A program made the position numbers and the translations under genes. DNA of 64,000 nt from Kappaphycus alvarezii (lineage: Eukaryota > Rhodophyta > Florideophyceae > Gigartinales > Solieriaceae), in NCBI GenBank assembly GCA_002205965.3, contig NADL03000762.1, positions 124,001 through 188,000 on the forward strand. The letters run 5' to 3'. The notes under the pieces were generated by a model. That model saw only the letters and a list, made by a program, of their open reading frames with translations, had not been told where the DNA came from and did not search any database. Positions 47,365-60,558 of the stretch are shown piece after piece (the stretch's first letter is position 1; the number at the start of each line of letters is the position of its first letter).

Positions 47365-50300
47365 GCTTGAGGCTTGCATTGTCGGAACAGCACGCTCGAA
47401 GCTCCCCGTCACTATCAGTCCTGCAAGCTCCTCGGCTCTACATTCTCTCCGGGCATACATGCCCACCAGATGCCCATCCTGTACACCGAAATCCCAACGG
47501 ACAACATCGAGTCTTTCAAAAGTATGACTGCATCCAAGATGCATGGACATACGCTTCTAAAGGCCTTTGCATGAGGAGCTACCTGCAGCACTTATGGCTT
47601 TCCACGGTAGTCATAAATTTCGCCTTGCGGTAGATGTTTAACGATCGTGCAGGCCGGGCTAATGGTTATAGTCTTTACTCGTTGGCTTCCATGCCCTGAA
47701 CCGGTCTCTTTGATGCTCGTTAATTCGAGAAACGTGAGGGGGCTGCCGCTAATGAAAGTTAGACACATAGACTGATGTTGACAAAGGTTGGCCTGCACTA
47801 TGAGATGAATATCAAGAGAAGATGACACGGGCGGTTTTGGACGGAATCGAGAGCTTCTGCCCGATTCGGCTCTTTCCGGTCACTGTTGCATCGGAATTTT
47901 TGGCTTTTACACGAGATAAATGTGGACTAATGAACTTTCGTAGCACGTGGTACTTTGTCGAAAATGTTGAATACCAGCGGGAAACCCCTCCAATCAGTAC
48001 CCAGAATGTCAGCTTTGCTGAAAATTGTTTGTAGCTGGTGCCTTCTTGCGCAGAGGCTACTTAGGCGACACTGGAAGAACCACCTGTAGGTGCCATGAAC
48101 GAGCGATCATTGAAAGCATGCCAGACTGTGACGTCGTAGCTCATGAGTTTCTCAGGGGCCCCGCTAGGCGCGGGGGCGGGGCTGGGCCAGAATGTCGGCC
48201 AAGTGGATTTCTAGACCATGGATCAGGAAACAGGGATCCAGAGAGCATTGCAGATCGTCAGGATTTTGACGGTAATCTGCGATGGCGCCTCGCAAGGAGT
48301 TGTGGCAGGCAGACATGCTGAACTTTTTCTCGGTAAACAAGGCAGTCGCTACGTGGTTTCATGGTGTCCTGGTAACAGGTGCATATCAGCGCCGGAGCAG
48401 GCATGTCGCAGACTGATAAGTCCAAATAACGTAGTCGTTTTGCATTTGTGATGGACAATGTGGGTTCATGCCGAGAGGTGAACATGTACAGATAGGCCGC
48501 ATCTGGCGCTTCGAGAACTGCTTAGAATCGGGCGCGGCAACGGCACTCTTCACAGGTGTTTCTGGGCGTCTACCTTTTGTGTCGATTCCGCCGTCCCATG
48601 CTGCAGCTGTGGGCACACGGGCCCGTCATGCGTCCCGATTACTACCTCCCCAGACCAGCCCCTCACTCCTCTCCCCTCAATTCTGAACAGAGCCATGTAC
48701 CGGACGCGGGCCAACACCGACTAGCATTCACGCTCGCATGTGTTCGTATTTTCAACGCTACCTTCACAGCCCGGAAACCCGACAGACTTGGAAACCTGCA
48801 CGACCCCGCGCCGCTTGAGAACACTACTACTTATTTTCTCCCCACTTACTCCTCCAGCAAGAACTACTTGCATACCTGCCCCCCCGCCCTGCTTCCCTTC
48901 CACCCTGGAACTGTAGCCAACCTTCGTTTGGTAGAGCCCTTTATATTAACGTACTTTAGGCATGCAGCACTACTGACCAAGACGCATGGCTGCTGAGCAC
49001 ACAAATCACTTCTACTGGCCCGGAAATGGTAGTCATGACCTTATTTCGCGAACGGTGTGGTTGTTTTCGAAACCCACTTCAGTGGCGGTCCCCAGCGAAA
49101 CAAGCAATCGCTCCTCATGAGCAAACTCGGCGTACGTCAGCTAGCAACCAGTGGGCTGCTTTGTGGTACGGACTCATTGTCGGGCAAAGCAAAAGGCTTC
49201 GCACAGCTAGCTTCGAATACAGTCGTCCCAGACTTACCTCGAGTCCTAGCCAACGCACCATTCCCATGATGAGTCTCGCAGAGGATAGCAAGTATTCACT
49301 TGCGGTGCACGCCCAGAAGCTTGAATGCAGCCAGCCCGTTGCCAAGTTGGTTTGGTCCCCAGTCAGAACCCATTACACCCTCATCATCCGTATGCATGGA
49401 ATTGCACACCGCCTAACTCCTTATGCCGCGGAAGCCGGCATCCTACGTGCTGCATGCCCGATGAACCCAACATCTGCCACTGGACCCAACTGCATGTCAC
49501 CACACCTAAATCATTTAGTATTCATCGCCACAGTGTCCCAAGCTGCGGGCGTCACGCCGCTGCGCTCCTCTCCATTAAACCGCATCCTAAACCCCATACT
49601 CCCGTGTCCACAAGGCTGCATCCATCCGTCTCCATGCCCACCGTGACTCCCCCTTGGCACTGGTGCTCCTGCTTCCCTTATAGCCTACCTTTCAATAGCC
49701 TTTCGGATCGACATGAGGTCTCTGATCTGTCGAGCTAACTAGGAACATTGAACGCTCTGCACTTGAATAATCAATCCGAGCCATTCTCTGTCTACACTGT
49801 CACACCCTCACAGACCACCAAGGCGATCTTGATCCCATTCACAGAACTATCTTGAGCGTTGTTTACCCGCACTATTATTCCTTGGAATTTGCCAACAGGC
49901 CATATTTTCAACAATCCTAGCCTCACTTGACAACAAGTCCCATTTGTTCTCCTCGGCATTGACTACCGCCCGGCCGATGTCCTCGACTATCCTTCCCATC
50001 CCCTAGCGGGTTGCATATCGGACAGATCTACCCCCACCGCCGTTATTGCGCGCTCGCCTTCCATCCTACCTCCATCCGCCATGGCACCCATGAAGCCTAC
50101 CAGAGCTGCCGAACTCTCCGTTGTACACAAACTGCGAACCTTTCTCAGATATATAGGCGATGCGCTTCTGGAACTGGCCGACATCGTGCCATCCCCGCAT
50201 GCCCCTTGCCCCATTAAGCACATCGCGATTGATACGCAGGGCTCCCTCTCTACACTACTATGTCTGTGCTGGTCGCCTGCGTCTGTTATCTCACGGCAAT

Positions 50301-53300
50301 ACCGCATATTTACGGAGCGCATCCGATAGCATTTCAGGGGCCCAACATTTCTAGATCTATGTACTTGGTTCCCACCAACCGGCCATAGTCATTCCGTCTG
50401 ACATGAACGTGTGCAAAATGCGCTCGATACCTTGCATTCAGAGATGGTACGCTCCATCCCCATCCGTACTACACCCATCCCTTTCTGCTCAATTTTGCTG
50501 ATCTACTCATGCGCTCCAAGCCTTTGCGTCTGAGACAACCATGAAACGCGCCCTACCCACGATTGTCACCCTATTGGAATTTGACACTCTCGAAGCATAC
50601 TCTTTTCTCGTCTACTCAACCCACCCCTGATAGCTGAATAGCCAGTAAACTCTATGATGCCCACCTTTGAGCCGTATCTAGCTAGTGGTCTAAGTAAATC
50701 CGAGCGTCGCACGACTGCTAAGAGCCCTCTACGCACATGCAATGGTCTTCAGCTCTGCGCGCAAAAATTCCGATCTCCTCCGTGGACATACATATCTAGC
50801 GGTCTAAGTGCGCTTCTGCTTGGACAAAGTTTAGCCACATCCAAAACCGCCGTGCGCTCACCCCCACTCTTAATCACTACCTTTGTCCATTCGTTGGCCG
50901 AGGGCCGGCAAGTCAGGCTTCGCAATGAAAGCTAGGACATTGATAAAATTAACTGGTTATAGTTCCCACAAGGCCACTAAAGGGTCCAGAATTTCCGCAG
51001 GCCGCGGCCTTAAGAAAGAAGCGGTATACTGCAAGTGCTCTCCGCTCCTGCACAATGCGGGATCCGTCCCGAGGAAAAACCCAATCTTCACAGCACCTTG
51101 CGTTGCACACGATCGGTAATCATAGCGGTTATCGATGGGCACATATCATCGATTCAGCGGGGCCACCGAAACGTGAGAAAGTCCTAGGCCGCAGTCCCAT
51201 GCACACCTAACACACAGATCGACAGCGTTAAGCCCTGTGCATTCGCCCTCGCCAGCGAAGCAAACATATGTGAATACTGACCTCGTAACGGGGGCAATAC
51301 GGTAGTAAGCTTGGTGAGAATTTTAGCTACCAGTCAGGAAAGTTGGCTGTATTTGAGTAGTGACTAGGACGGCGGTGCCGGAGTGACGACGGGTGGCATG
51401 AGTGATAGCGACTGGCTTGTTACTGAGATCCCGAATGGTGCCTGGACAAAGCGTTAAAGTCGTGATCCTGACGCGTGGAATTTGATTGTCCGAGCGGTAA
51501 ATGTCGGGAATTTGCCAGCGGGGGCTCTGAGAGGGAAGGTGAGAAGAAAGTCGAGAGGAGTGGCTCTAAGGGGGCGGTGACTTTGAGTGGGAATTAAAAG
51601 AGGTGAGTCAAGCGTGTCATGTTGGGATGACGACGTATTACTAAAGGGTTCAAGAGCCACCAACATCGCACACCCACTGAATGCCCTGAAATTATTCCTA
51701 CCTAAAGAAGCAGATCAAGCTAGCCCACATTTATGTTAGGTCTTCTGCTTATGGTTCAAAGATCATTCTTTAACAAGTGAACCAACGTGGGGACTTTGCA
51801 AGTACCGTGCTATGTACAAAATAGCTTGCAATTTGTGCCATTCTTGCAAACGGCATAGCTCTACAGTCCTGGCTATGTACAATCCAAGTAAAGACGAGGC
51901 ATGTGGAAGAATCTCTCCCACGGCAGTTGAGTCTTGCGCGGCTCAATATTGACAGAGTGAAGACAATGGCGTTGCATTAGTGTTTTTAGGTTATGAAAGC
52001 GAGATCGCAGTGCAGGTAGTTGGTCGTGGGCAGGTGTTGGCCACGGCGAGTGCAGTGCACAGGGATGCCGTTTGTGTGCATAGACACGATCTTCTATGGA
52101 CGTAAGGGTTCAGCTGTGGTGTGACGCATCGGATAAAACTAGCTGCCAAGGCAGCCTTCCCCAAATACCGTACCGCTCAAAACTGAAACTTTCCCTCACG
52201 ATACCACATAGAGTCATTCCGATGACACATATGCCAGCATCGCGACAAAAAGGTTTCTTAATTCCCTCCCACACCCATACTTTCATATCCCTAACCAGCA
52301 CCTCATTCATTTTCACATGGCGCCTTGTTAGTGCAACCAACGAGTGCACTGACAAATCCTAGGTGTTCTAGGAATGATAAATTACCATGTTCTCCGCTGA
52401 TAAGCGGCAAGACATGGATTCACCCTCCGCTTCCACAAAACAGGTGCACCCCATTAGTGTCTCGTTAAAGATTAGTGCTAAGTAACAGGCAGCAGTTAAA
52501 ATTAACGCCCGGATATTTCAACGACGGTGCCCGCGGAGATCCATCTCGAGATGGACATCTCCACGGAGCGCTTCGTCCCCAACTTCTAGGCTAATAGTGA
52601 TATATATGCACGGAGCTCCGTCATGCTACGTAGGTGCAATTCTGAGGGAGTAGTATGATGTCGTACTGACACTTTCGACATGACTAGCTCGCAAAACCCC
52701 TTGACCGGGCCATCTTCGCTCTTCAGGTCCGTAGTCATCCGAACCGGGGTTCGAATGATTCGTACTAGCTCAACACAGCGTGGTCAATGGCACGAATCTT
52801 GATGATCCAGCTTAGGTCTCAATCTTGCAACTCTTCTTTAATCTTGATATGTCACAGTGATGCCCAACTCTCTTCCTCAAACCACATTCCACTCCTTCCC
52901 TCCCTTCTTTCGCTCAATACAAGTCTCCACCAACAAATCCACATCAACTTGACTACTCTTCTGGGACAAGAAACCTCTCTTAATGAGACCAACAATTCAC
53001 ACACAGTACAAGAACAAAACGAACAATGACAAGCTAAATAATCATGTGATGCGTTCCCATCAATCGCGCTGTTGCATACAGTCGAGATGGATACCGCATT
53101 AAGAATGTCGAGGTCACAACACACAACATCATGACTCAACCCCGCTTCCAATTTGAAAAAGGTCAACTACAAATCACATTCTTCATCGCCATGGATCACC
53201 GGGATCACTGCGTCAAGTAATGCGTTTTCCCTAGACGGGAAAACCAAGGCCACACAAGCTTCGTCAGAACAAAGTACTACACAGACAACAAAACGTCAGC

Positions 53301-53470
53301 AAATCGCCACCCTTACACCCACTTTAGGTGCTCAAGACTGCAACAACACAACAAGCCCTTCAATCAATACTGCCCCTTAACGGCTATCGTTCGAAGCCGG
53401 GGTAGTCTCGACTGGCGACAAGTTGGATCCCTTGGACTTTGATGCAACCGACCTCAACCTTGGGGCGCCT
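47365..53470. other. No recognised gene
   Basis: Moderate GC, many overlapping short open frames on both strands (longest 49026-49646, plus, 206 codons), none with a motif I can name. The mixed frames and compositional bias suggest decayed mobile elements. I see no tRNA cloverleaf; a GGTTCGAAT word near 52750 lacks a pairing T-stem. Confidence 0.45.
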
Positions 53471-54477
53471 CTACCGGCTCACCCTCTGCACATCAACATT
53501 GTCGCGTTCAAAGCGCTTCTCCTTGACAGGCATAACATCTCTTCCTCCGTCATAGTCCCTCTCCCTCCACCTGCCTCCTCGTTCACCATTGACAGACGGT
53601 CCAGGCGCACCCTTGTACGGACTCCTTGACCTAGGCGGCGTCTGACTTCTCGAACGGCTTCTTCTAGGGACCGGTTTATCCATGCTACTTCCCGCACCTC
53701 CAGTGGGCGGCGTCATCGACCTTCTTCGAATAGGCGGGGGACTCCTGGACGCACTCCTCCTCCTCCTCCGACGATACGGACCGTCGCGGTAATCAAAGGA
53801 CGGGCTGCGGGACCTCCTCCTCTTGAACCCAGCATCAGATCTGGCATCTCTCCGTCCATCCCAATGATCTCTCCTATCATCCCTGTCATCAAATCTCCTG
53901 CCGCCATCCCTGTCCCTCGAGGGTGGACTGCGACTAACGGGCCTGCCGCCGCCATAACCCGAGGATCTCTCCGGTAACGGTCCGCAGGGGCATCCCAGTC
54001 CCTGGACCATTCCCTGGGCCTACCACGATCCCACTCCCTTCCACCCCGAAAATCACCATCCCTTCTGTCTCTGCCTCTGTCTCTTCGTCCCCAATCTCTC
54101 TCCCCTCGTTCCATTCTTTCCTTTTCACGAATTCTCTTTGCATAAGGATTATCTCTCTCAATATCCAAGCGCTTCATATCGTTCGGGGTCTTACGCTCGC
54201 CCGCAGCCCACATGATATTGACGACATGATGATCCTTGAAAATATCGGTGCGGTCAAGCTTCTCACGGGCGGCATCGGCATCAGCCTCAGACTCAAACTG
54301 GATGTAGGCAAAGCCACGGACCCTTTTCGTAAAGTAACATTTCGGAAGGTAGACATCGATGACCTTACCAAAGGCTGAAAAGACATCACGCAAATCCTGT
54401 TCGCCAATACGGGCAATGTCATAGCCTCTGCAGTGAAGACTTCGAGTCTGGTTGTTGTCGCGACGACGAGATCCCAT
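53471..54477 (-). CDS. SR-type splicing factor with one RRM and RS domain (SRSF10/SCL-like)
   Basis: Binds pre-mRNA through its RRM and spliceosome components through the RS tail. The start at 54477 (MGSRRRDNNQTRSLHCRGYD) puts the RRM at the very N-terminus. RNP1 is RGFAYIQF and the preceding loop VIDVYLPKCYFTKRV is typical of the SRSF10/plant SCL group, as is AAGERKTPNDMKRLD after the RRM. An Arg/Asp/Gly-rich linker follows. The RS domain (RPVSRSPPSRDRDGG, FKRRRSRSPSFDYRDGPYRR, RRSRSRSQTPPRSRSPYKG) is in the next frame. The change is at the CCC run at 53958-53960, where a single base restores continuity. The protein ends at a TAG at 53471. The frame is open upstream to 54660, but that part is Pro-rich and probably 5' UTR. 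Confidence 0.88.
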
Positions 54478-55567
54478 TTCCAAGGAGGGCAGTGAACAAT
54501 ATCGACGTGAAGTTTCGGTTGGAGGGGGTGCGATGAGGGCGGCTGGGCGGGGAGAGCGGTGCAGAGGGTTGCGGTAGAGAGACTGTACGGTAATGTCGGA
54601 TGGGGAGAAGGGGGAGTGAAAAGGAGGTGCGGGTGGAAGTGGTGGGGATGAAGTCAACAAAAGGGAGAGACGGGGAGGGGAGACTCAAGGTGTGGATCAA
54701 ACGGGGGCCCAAGAGAAGCGGGGAAGCAGTATTGTACGACGGGGGTGAGAAAAGGAAAAGGATGGAGAAGGAATTCGAGTGAAAGGAGAGGCTGCAAGTG
54801 GGTTGCAAGACAAAGGTCGCGGACAGGTGCGGTCGAGGGTTGGACGGAAAGGATGTGGTGTGTGTATGTTTGCCGAGAGGATAAGTGCAACGCAAATTGG
54901 AAAGTTTAGATGCCAAACAGTCGGATATATAGATGAAGGGTCGCGGCGAGCGAAAAAATTTGTCGAACGGCACGGCCGGCGGGGAGGTGGTCAAAATGGG
55001 CACAGTTGCCACAAAATATGGCGAAACAAAAACGAGAGGCACATTTTTTGATCAGCACGTGTTTTACGCAAGTTTTTGGTGGGGGTCGGATGGCGTCTAG
55101 TAGGGTCTTCTGTATGCGGGCTGTATCGCTGTTGTATGGCCAGGGCTGTGGCTGTACGTTTCAGCACGATATACGTGGATACGTGGGTAGTTGTGGTTGG
55201 ACGGGGGAACGAAATTAAATGTGAAAATCGAAAAAATATTCAATTTGGGTGAAAAAATTATATATACTGTACATGAAATGTTTGACCAAAGGTCTGGGGG
55301 ACCTCGACAGGACCACACGGCCCTGACAACATCGAATTGGTCCGAATGAAAAAAAAATACGAGGAGGTTGGTGCAAACCCGGCCGCGGCATTTCGAATTG
55401 ACAAATTTCGCGCAAAGTTGCCCTGCGTCGTCGGTAGGTTTCCTGAAATTCATGTGTTGCCGATTTTGGTTTGGCGCCAAAAAAAGATACGATTTGATTT
55501 GATCACGGTGTCTGCAGTGTCGTGGCAAACAAGTGCAGGACCTTTACAGTGTCTGCAATGTCCGGTG

Positions 55568-55690
55568 CACTGTACAGTCACAAACATTTTGGACACATGT
55601 ACTGTACAGTATCTACGGTACAATATAGTTCACCATTCCGCAGTTTTTCTTATATTTCTATACACTCTGCCAGAGTACAGTACTGTACAG
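55568..55690. promoter_or_regulatory. GTACTGTAC cluster in the SR/DYM intergenic region
   Basis: Contains CTGTACAGTC, TACTGTACAGTATC and GTACAGTACTGTACAG within 125 bp. It belongs to the motif family found near most genes of the island. Confidence 0.35.
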
Positions 55691-56140
55691 AATCATACGA
55701 AGAAGAAGAAACTTTACAGTACTTCATTGACAAGAAAGTCCGTAAAATGGTGGAATGAGCCCTCTGTCCATCCAGACTTTTCAAAGCTAATTGCCCAGAA
55801 TTTATTCCGCATTACAGTACAACAATACTGTAACCTGTTGCCAAGTAATTCAGAAAAATGGAAGAAATACACGTGGAAATCAGAACCCTATTGTCAAAAA
55901 GCCTTGAAACGGCCCTCCAAAGAACTTTTCTGTAAGCAGCGATGTGCCGCTTACCGTCGGATTCGGTAACCATCGTGTCGTACAGTGCAGCAAGGACATT
56001 GATGATACGTACAGAATGCTTCTCTTTGTCCGAAAACCCAATTCTGCAAAAACAAATGCATCAAGATAGTGTTTGGCAACCCATTACAGAGGAGCTACCC
56101 CTTGGATTTACAGCAATTTTCAATCTTCACCTCTCCCCGC

Positions 56141-56166
56141 TGTACAGTACAGTACAGTACAGTACA
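56141..56166. promoter_or_regulatory. (GTACA)n run upstream of DYM
   Basis: Five tandem GTACA units end about 190 bp before the dymeclin start. A pentanucleotide microsatellite or a promoter element; its function is untested. Confidence 0.4.
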
Positions 56167-56353
56167 ATGCCCCCATTTCCGTAAACCTAATCGCCGAATC
56201 GAAACACAACGCCACATTCTCCGCTTCCTCCCCACCCACCGCATCGCCCACTTCCGCCATTTCCATCCTTCGTTCCGCTCAACCTGCCACCTTACAATCC
56301 CCACCACGAGCCCGCTCACTCTTCCGCCACCCCATTCCACCCCCGCCCATCCC

Positions 56354-58676
56354 ATGGGCACCACGGCCTCATCCCCAACCTCCCCACCCCCACCGCATCC
56401 TCTCACCCTCTTCTTCTCCTCATCACCTCCTCCACCCCGCTCCCACCTTCTCCAGACGATGAAATCTACACCTCAATCTTCCTTTCTCCACCCCCGAATC
56501 CCCTCCCTTCCCTCCCGCCCTCTCTTTCCTCCCACCTTCTCCGAGCCGCTACAGTCCGTCTGCGTGCCCAAGCCGCACGTCAGCAACCCCCGCCATACCC
56601 GCTCCCCGAGGTCCTTGGTGCCGTTCATTTCGCACGGGCCCTCCTTCATGCCACCCTTTCCATTCACACCACCACCTTATTCGCAACTATGGGTATGCTT
56701 GATCGAATCGATTTTGCCGAACGCGTCGCCATTGGCCATGCAACATTGTGGCAGTTGCACACCGCCGCCTTGCAGATTATAATTTCCACCTGGCAGTCAA
56801 AGGACCATCACCAACTCGTCTTGGCATGTGTAGATATTATTCTCCTGGCTGTGGCGAGAAGAGTCAGAGAGTCTGCAGAGGATGGCGCCAGTTTGTCTGG
56901 CTTGGCGGAGATTGTCGCCACGTATCCGCGGGTGGCGATGTTCTCACAGCCTTGATTAGTTTAGTAGAAGCGGCGATGTCTGACGTCCAATTGCCACAGT
57001 TGCTGGGAGAAGAGCCGGCGGGAGGGGCCCGTACCAAGGGAATGGCGGAGGGTGTTTTCGGTAAAGGAACTGTAGCTATGGCTTTGGCCGCGAGCGCCAA
57101 CGGCTTCGGTTTGGGAGGGATGGGATGGAATGAGGCGTTAGTGGCATTAGGGGAGAGGATGTCCATTCGAGGGCTGGGTGTGAGTAGCGGGGAGGAACGA
57201 GGTGCGCTGGGCTTGGGTATGGACCCGTATGCTTTGCATGCAGAGGTAGGGGGGGTGTTGGAAGGTCGGGGAATCACGGAGGGGGACCCCGATGATACGC
57301 GAGCAAGGGAAGGACGGTTGGCACTTGCGGAGAGGGCGCTGGAGTTGTTGTGTGTGTTGTGTGTTCCAAGAGAGGGAAACAAGTATCACCAGGCATTGTG
57401 TGGGTTGACGGATATGGGTGCAGGAGAGAGCGAAGATGGGTGGGATATAGGGCATTCATTTTCAAGGTTGTATGAAATGCTGGGTGAGTGGATGGCGCAT
57501 CCGAAGGCAGCGTTGTTTGGATACTATTTGTTGACTAGGAGTCGGCGGTTCCGAACCTTTACTCTGTCGCGCACAGACCCGGATGTGTTGCTGCTTCCCC
57601 TGTTAGCATCGTTGAGGAGGAGATGCACGTTGGGAAATGTGGCTGCCGATGCGTATATCCCGGCCGCGATTGTGTTGATGTTGACGAGCGATAAGGGATT
57701 TTGCGAGGCGATCGATATGATCACGGTACCTAGCGCTGGATTGGAGTTTATAGAGGATCAGTCACGGCTTGGAAATGAGGAAATTGCTTTGAGCGGTATA
57801 ACATTGTTGGTTTGCGCACGCGTTGTGCAGCAAAGCTTGGTTTTACGGAGACGAGTCCCTGACTGCTTCCTGGCCGGAATGTGCCTGGCAATTATGGGGA
57901 ACGTGTCAGGGTATGTGACGAATTTGCATCCGCTCCCAGCAGAGCGGCTGTTGTCATTGGTGGAATTTTTGGGCAGAAGACGGAAAAAGGCGGTGATTCT
58001 CTTTGGACATATCGAGGAGATGCCTGCAGAGCCACCGAGAATAAGTGAAAGCCCTAGGCGGGTAGTAGACGAGGCCCCAGTAGAAAAGATGATGGGAAAG
58101 GATATTTATGCGGCAGCCAGTGCAAAACTGTCCGCGTTTGAAAAATCGAGTATGTTTTTAGGGCGGCTCGGGGAGTTCATTGGGAATTGCTTGGAGGTGA
58201 TTGTGTGTGTGTTGCGATCAAGGAGTGTTGTGTCTGCGAATCGTCATATGGTGTACACGTTGCTTCACCGGGAGGCTATATTGGACTGGGAGCAAGTGTC
58301 TAAAGCTTCTGCAAAGTGCGAGACATTGTGCCACATGCTACGAAGAATGGTTTGTTTTTTAAGCGAGCACATTGATGAAGTTGGTGATGTAAAGGGGAGC
58401 GTCGGGGGAAAGAAAAATGAGAGAGGCAAGAGGGGATCAACAGGAATATCGGTGGAGAGGGTATTCGAGGTAATTGACAGGAAGGCCCGACATCTACCTG
58501 CGGATACCTTTGAGGGGTTACCAGAGGTAAGGTTGATGTATGAGGAGGTAGACGGGGCTGAGAATTTTGTGGAAGCCTATTCATGGTCACTGGTGATGAG
58601 ATCATCGGAGGATGAATGGGAAGTTGACAAGGCGGTGATTGCTGTTAACGATGAAAAGTTCAGGCCATCACGATAA
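56354..58676 (+). CDS. Dymeclin (DYM-like), Golgi-associated protein
   Basis: Dymeclin is a peripheral Golgi protein of helical repeats, N-myristoylated in animals. The ATG at 56354 starts MGTTASSPTSPP, which keeps Gly2 and Ser at position 6 or 7 for myristoylation. The N-terminal half is read in the next frame: DDEIYTSIFLSPPPNPLPSL, LGAVHFARALLHATLSIHTT and ATLWQLHTAALQIIISTWQS. The main frame begins near 56940 and gives ALISLVEAAMSDVQLPQLLG, LFGYYLLTRSRRFRTFTLSR followed by TDPDVLLLPLLASL, and later FLAGMCLAIMGNVSGYVTNL with HPLPAERLLSLVEFL, all hallmarks of the family. Two frame changes are needed, one at about 56400-56450 (C-rich) and one at the GGG near 56930. About 774 codons fits the family. 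The stop is TAA at 58674. Confidence 0.88.
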
Positions 58677-59369
58677 TAGGAACGAAAGTGATTTTTTGTT
58701 TTCTCCCTCGTGATAACCACGGGTAATTAATTTTTGGTAAGCGCGGTGGGTTGTGGAATACGGGGCCTGGCGGTTTTCTAACAAGTAAATTGTTCATACT
58801 GTAAAAGTTTACTACACAGGACAAGCATATAGTGGACCAGACCGAGTCGGAAGTTCACACAAGTTTGCCAGGGAATAGTGAGCTTGAAAGAGACGGTGGC
58901 TGTAACATGAGAACACGGAAAGATGGCGACCAAAGTACTGTACTGTACAGGTGCAGTAGTTATGGACGGGAAGATTGGTATTCTGGATCAGTGGGTGCAA
59001 ATCAAATACTGTAATTTAGGTGGAACGTTTTATCTGTTTATAAACAATTTTGAAACTTACAGCTGTTGCCGATTTCCCCCAAATATCAAGATCCGCTGAC
59101 CAAATCCGGTTTTGACATGCCCACGTCCTGTACAGTGCATGGATATATTGTACAGTACTGCGCAAATATAATTTACAGTAGAGTACTGTAAACTCTTTCT
59201 GCACCTCAGCTGCCAATGGTAGGGTACTCGAAAAAAGCCTATCCCCGAGATTCGGCAGCTCCACACCAAAACCCCATGCTCGTCTTTCAACAAAGTGCCG
59301 CGCGCCCCATCGACATCCACCTTGCACCCAACCGCCCCTCTCCACCGTCTCCAACAAACGAGCCCAACC
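58677..59369. other. Intergenic region between DYM and PEBB
   Basis: No gene seen. AT-rich just after DYM, then the GTACTGTAC motifs at 58934-58950 and 59128-59190 precede PEBB. Confidence 0.5.
59128..59190. promoter_or_regulatory. GTACAGTAC motifs upstream of PEBB
   Basis: CTGTACAGTG, TTGTACAGTACTGC and GAGTACTGTA occur within 63 bp, 180-240 bp upstream of the PEBB start. Position suggests a promoter role; this is inference. Confidence 0.4.
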
Positions 59370-60328
59370 ATGCGTCCCACCTTTATCTCCCACCCTCTTC
59401 TCCCTCCCGCCCATCGCATCCCAGCAATCCATGGCCCACAATTCCCTTCCACCTGTCCCACAAAACCCACCCCGCCCATCTCCTTCCCCACCATGTCCAC
59501 GCCATCCCCCACGCAAGTCACAAGTTCCGAGCGGGCCGCCTCGCTGCCCTGGCCGTCAAGTATTGCCGGTGCGGAGTTTAACCTCCTCTTCATGCCATTT
59601 GTGACTCATCAACTCGACATGATGCGCACCCATCTCAAGGATCTACACGATTTGCCATTTGACCAAACCCTCTCATACAACTCCTCTACCAAACGTCCGG
59701 CACGTATTGAGAGTTGGCAATGGCAGTCGTCCACCTTTCGCAAGATCCGTGCCACTTACATCGACGCCGGGATCAACGCGCAGGTGTTTAATTCCGTATG
59801 GTATCCCAGGTATGATTACGAGTTACCGTTGCTAGGCATTGATTTTCTTAGTTTTGGAAAAAAAAAGGTGCTTTGTGTGCTTGATTTCCAACCGTTGACA
59901 CAGGATGCGGGTACCTTGCCAGATACTGCGAACCCGTGGCGCATATCAAGACGCAGTATCAAGGGCTATCCGGGTCCATGTCGACCAAGTTTTACGATGA
60001 GACGCAGTTCTTTTCGCGGCAACTAGTGTTTGCCAAGTTTGACAATAGCGAGCCGGTGATGACGCAGCTATTTCCGGCATTTCAAGGGTATTTAGAAGCG
60101 TATGTGGGGATGATGAAGGGCGCAACACCAGATTCAAGTGAGCAGGGTAGGAGGCGTGTTGCAGAGTGGCAAAGAGAGTATGATCAATACTCTGCGGAAC
60201 GCGACCCCGCTGTCGGCCTATTTAGTACGTACTGGGGTGAGGAGTGGGCCGAGCGGTTCACACATGAGTTTTTATTTAGTGAATCGGTACCCGTGCCAAA
60301 GCAGAAACCGCAACAGGCTAGTATGTAA
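59370..60328 (+). CDS. Phycoerythrobilin:ferredoxin oxidoreductase (PebB type), plastid-targeted
   Basis: PebB reduces 15,16-dihydrobiliverdin to phycoerythrobilin with electrons from ferredoxin, giving the chromophore of phycoerythrin. From the ATG at 59370, about 41 Pro/Ser/Thr-rich residues lacking acids (MRPTFISHPLLPPAHRI...) look like a plastid transit peptide; a second Met (MSTPSP) follows. The enzyme part has IDAGINAQVFNSVWYPRYDY, ELPLLGIDFLSFGKKKVLCV and LDFQPL, with the conserved Asp. The frame then changes at the GGG at 59909-59911 and goes on YLARYCEPVAHIKTQYQ, STKFYDETQFFSRQLVFAKF, YDQYSAERDPAVGLFSTYWG and EEWAERFTHEFLF, to a TAA at 60326. The ERDPA aspartate is kept. These motifs fit PebB better than PebA or PcyA. 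One base restores the full gene. The 3' end faces the TOM5-like gene. Confidence 0.92.
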
Positions 60329-60558
60329 ACTCTGTGGCTACGGTACAACTGCAAACACAAGTTGGGCATTGCAAACTGTTCACAATGGCGCACCAATGGG
60401 AGAATTCTCGGCACAAACTCATGCGGCACGACGAGCGTCTGGGGATGGAGTAGACGCGGCGTTCATGGCGGGGAAGGATGGAGAAATGGCTTCTGTTGTA
60501 CCTCTCGTGCTCGCATGGGCGATGAAACCCGTGGATACAGGGTATGGTATGCGGTGCC

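Larger units (their letters stand above)
54478..56353. other. Divergent intergenic region between SR gene and DYM
   Basis: Serves both promoters. Near the SR start it has ACTGTACGGTA (about 54580-54592). The middle shows weak open frames without motifs. No conserved gene is visible. Confidence 0.5.

Noticed and set aside
49026-49646. 206-codon plus-strand open frame
   Set aside because: Strong frames overlap on the same stretch and no recognisable motif or homologous continuation is seen.
52720-52790. tRNA gene around GGTTCGAAT
   Set aside because: The bases around the T-loop word cannot form a 5-bp T-stem, and no acceptor or anticodon stem is found.
55337-55969. 210-codon open frame between SR gene and DYM
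   Set aside because: Runs through GTACTGTAC repeats and AT-rich DNA, has no motif and its composition changes along its length.
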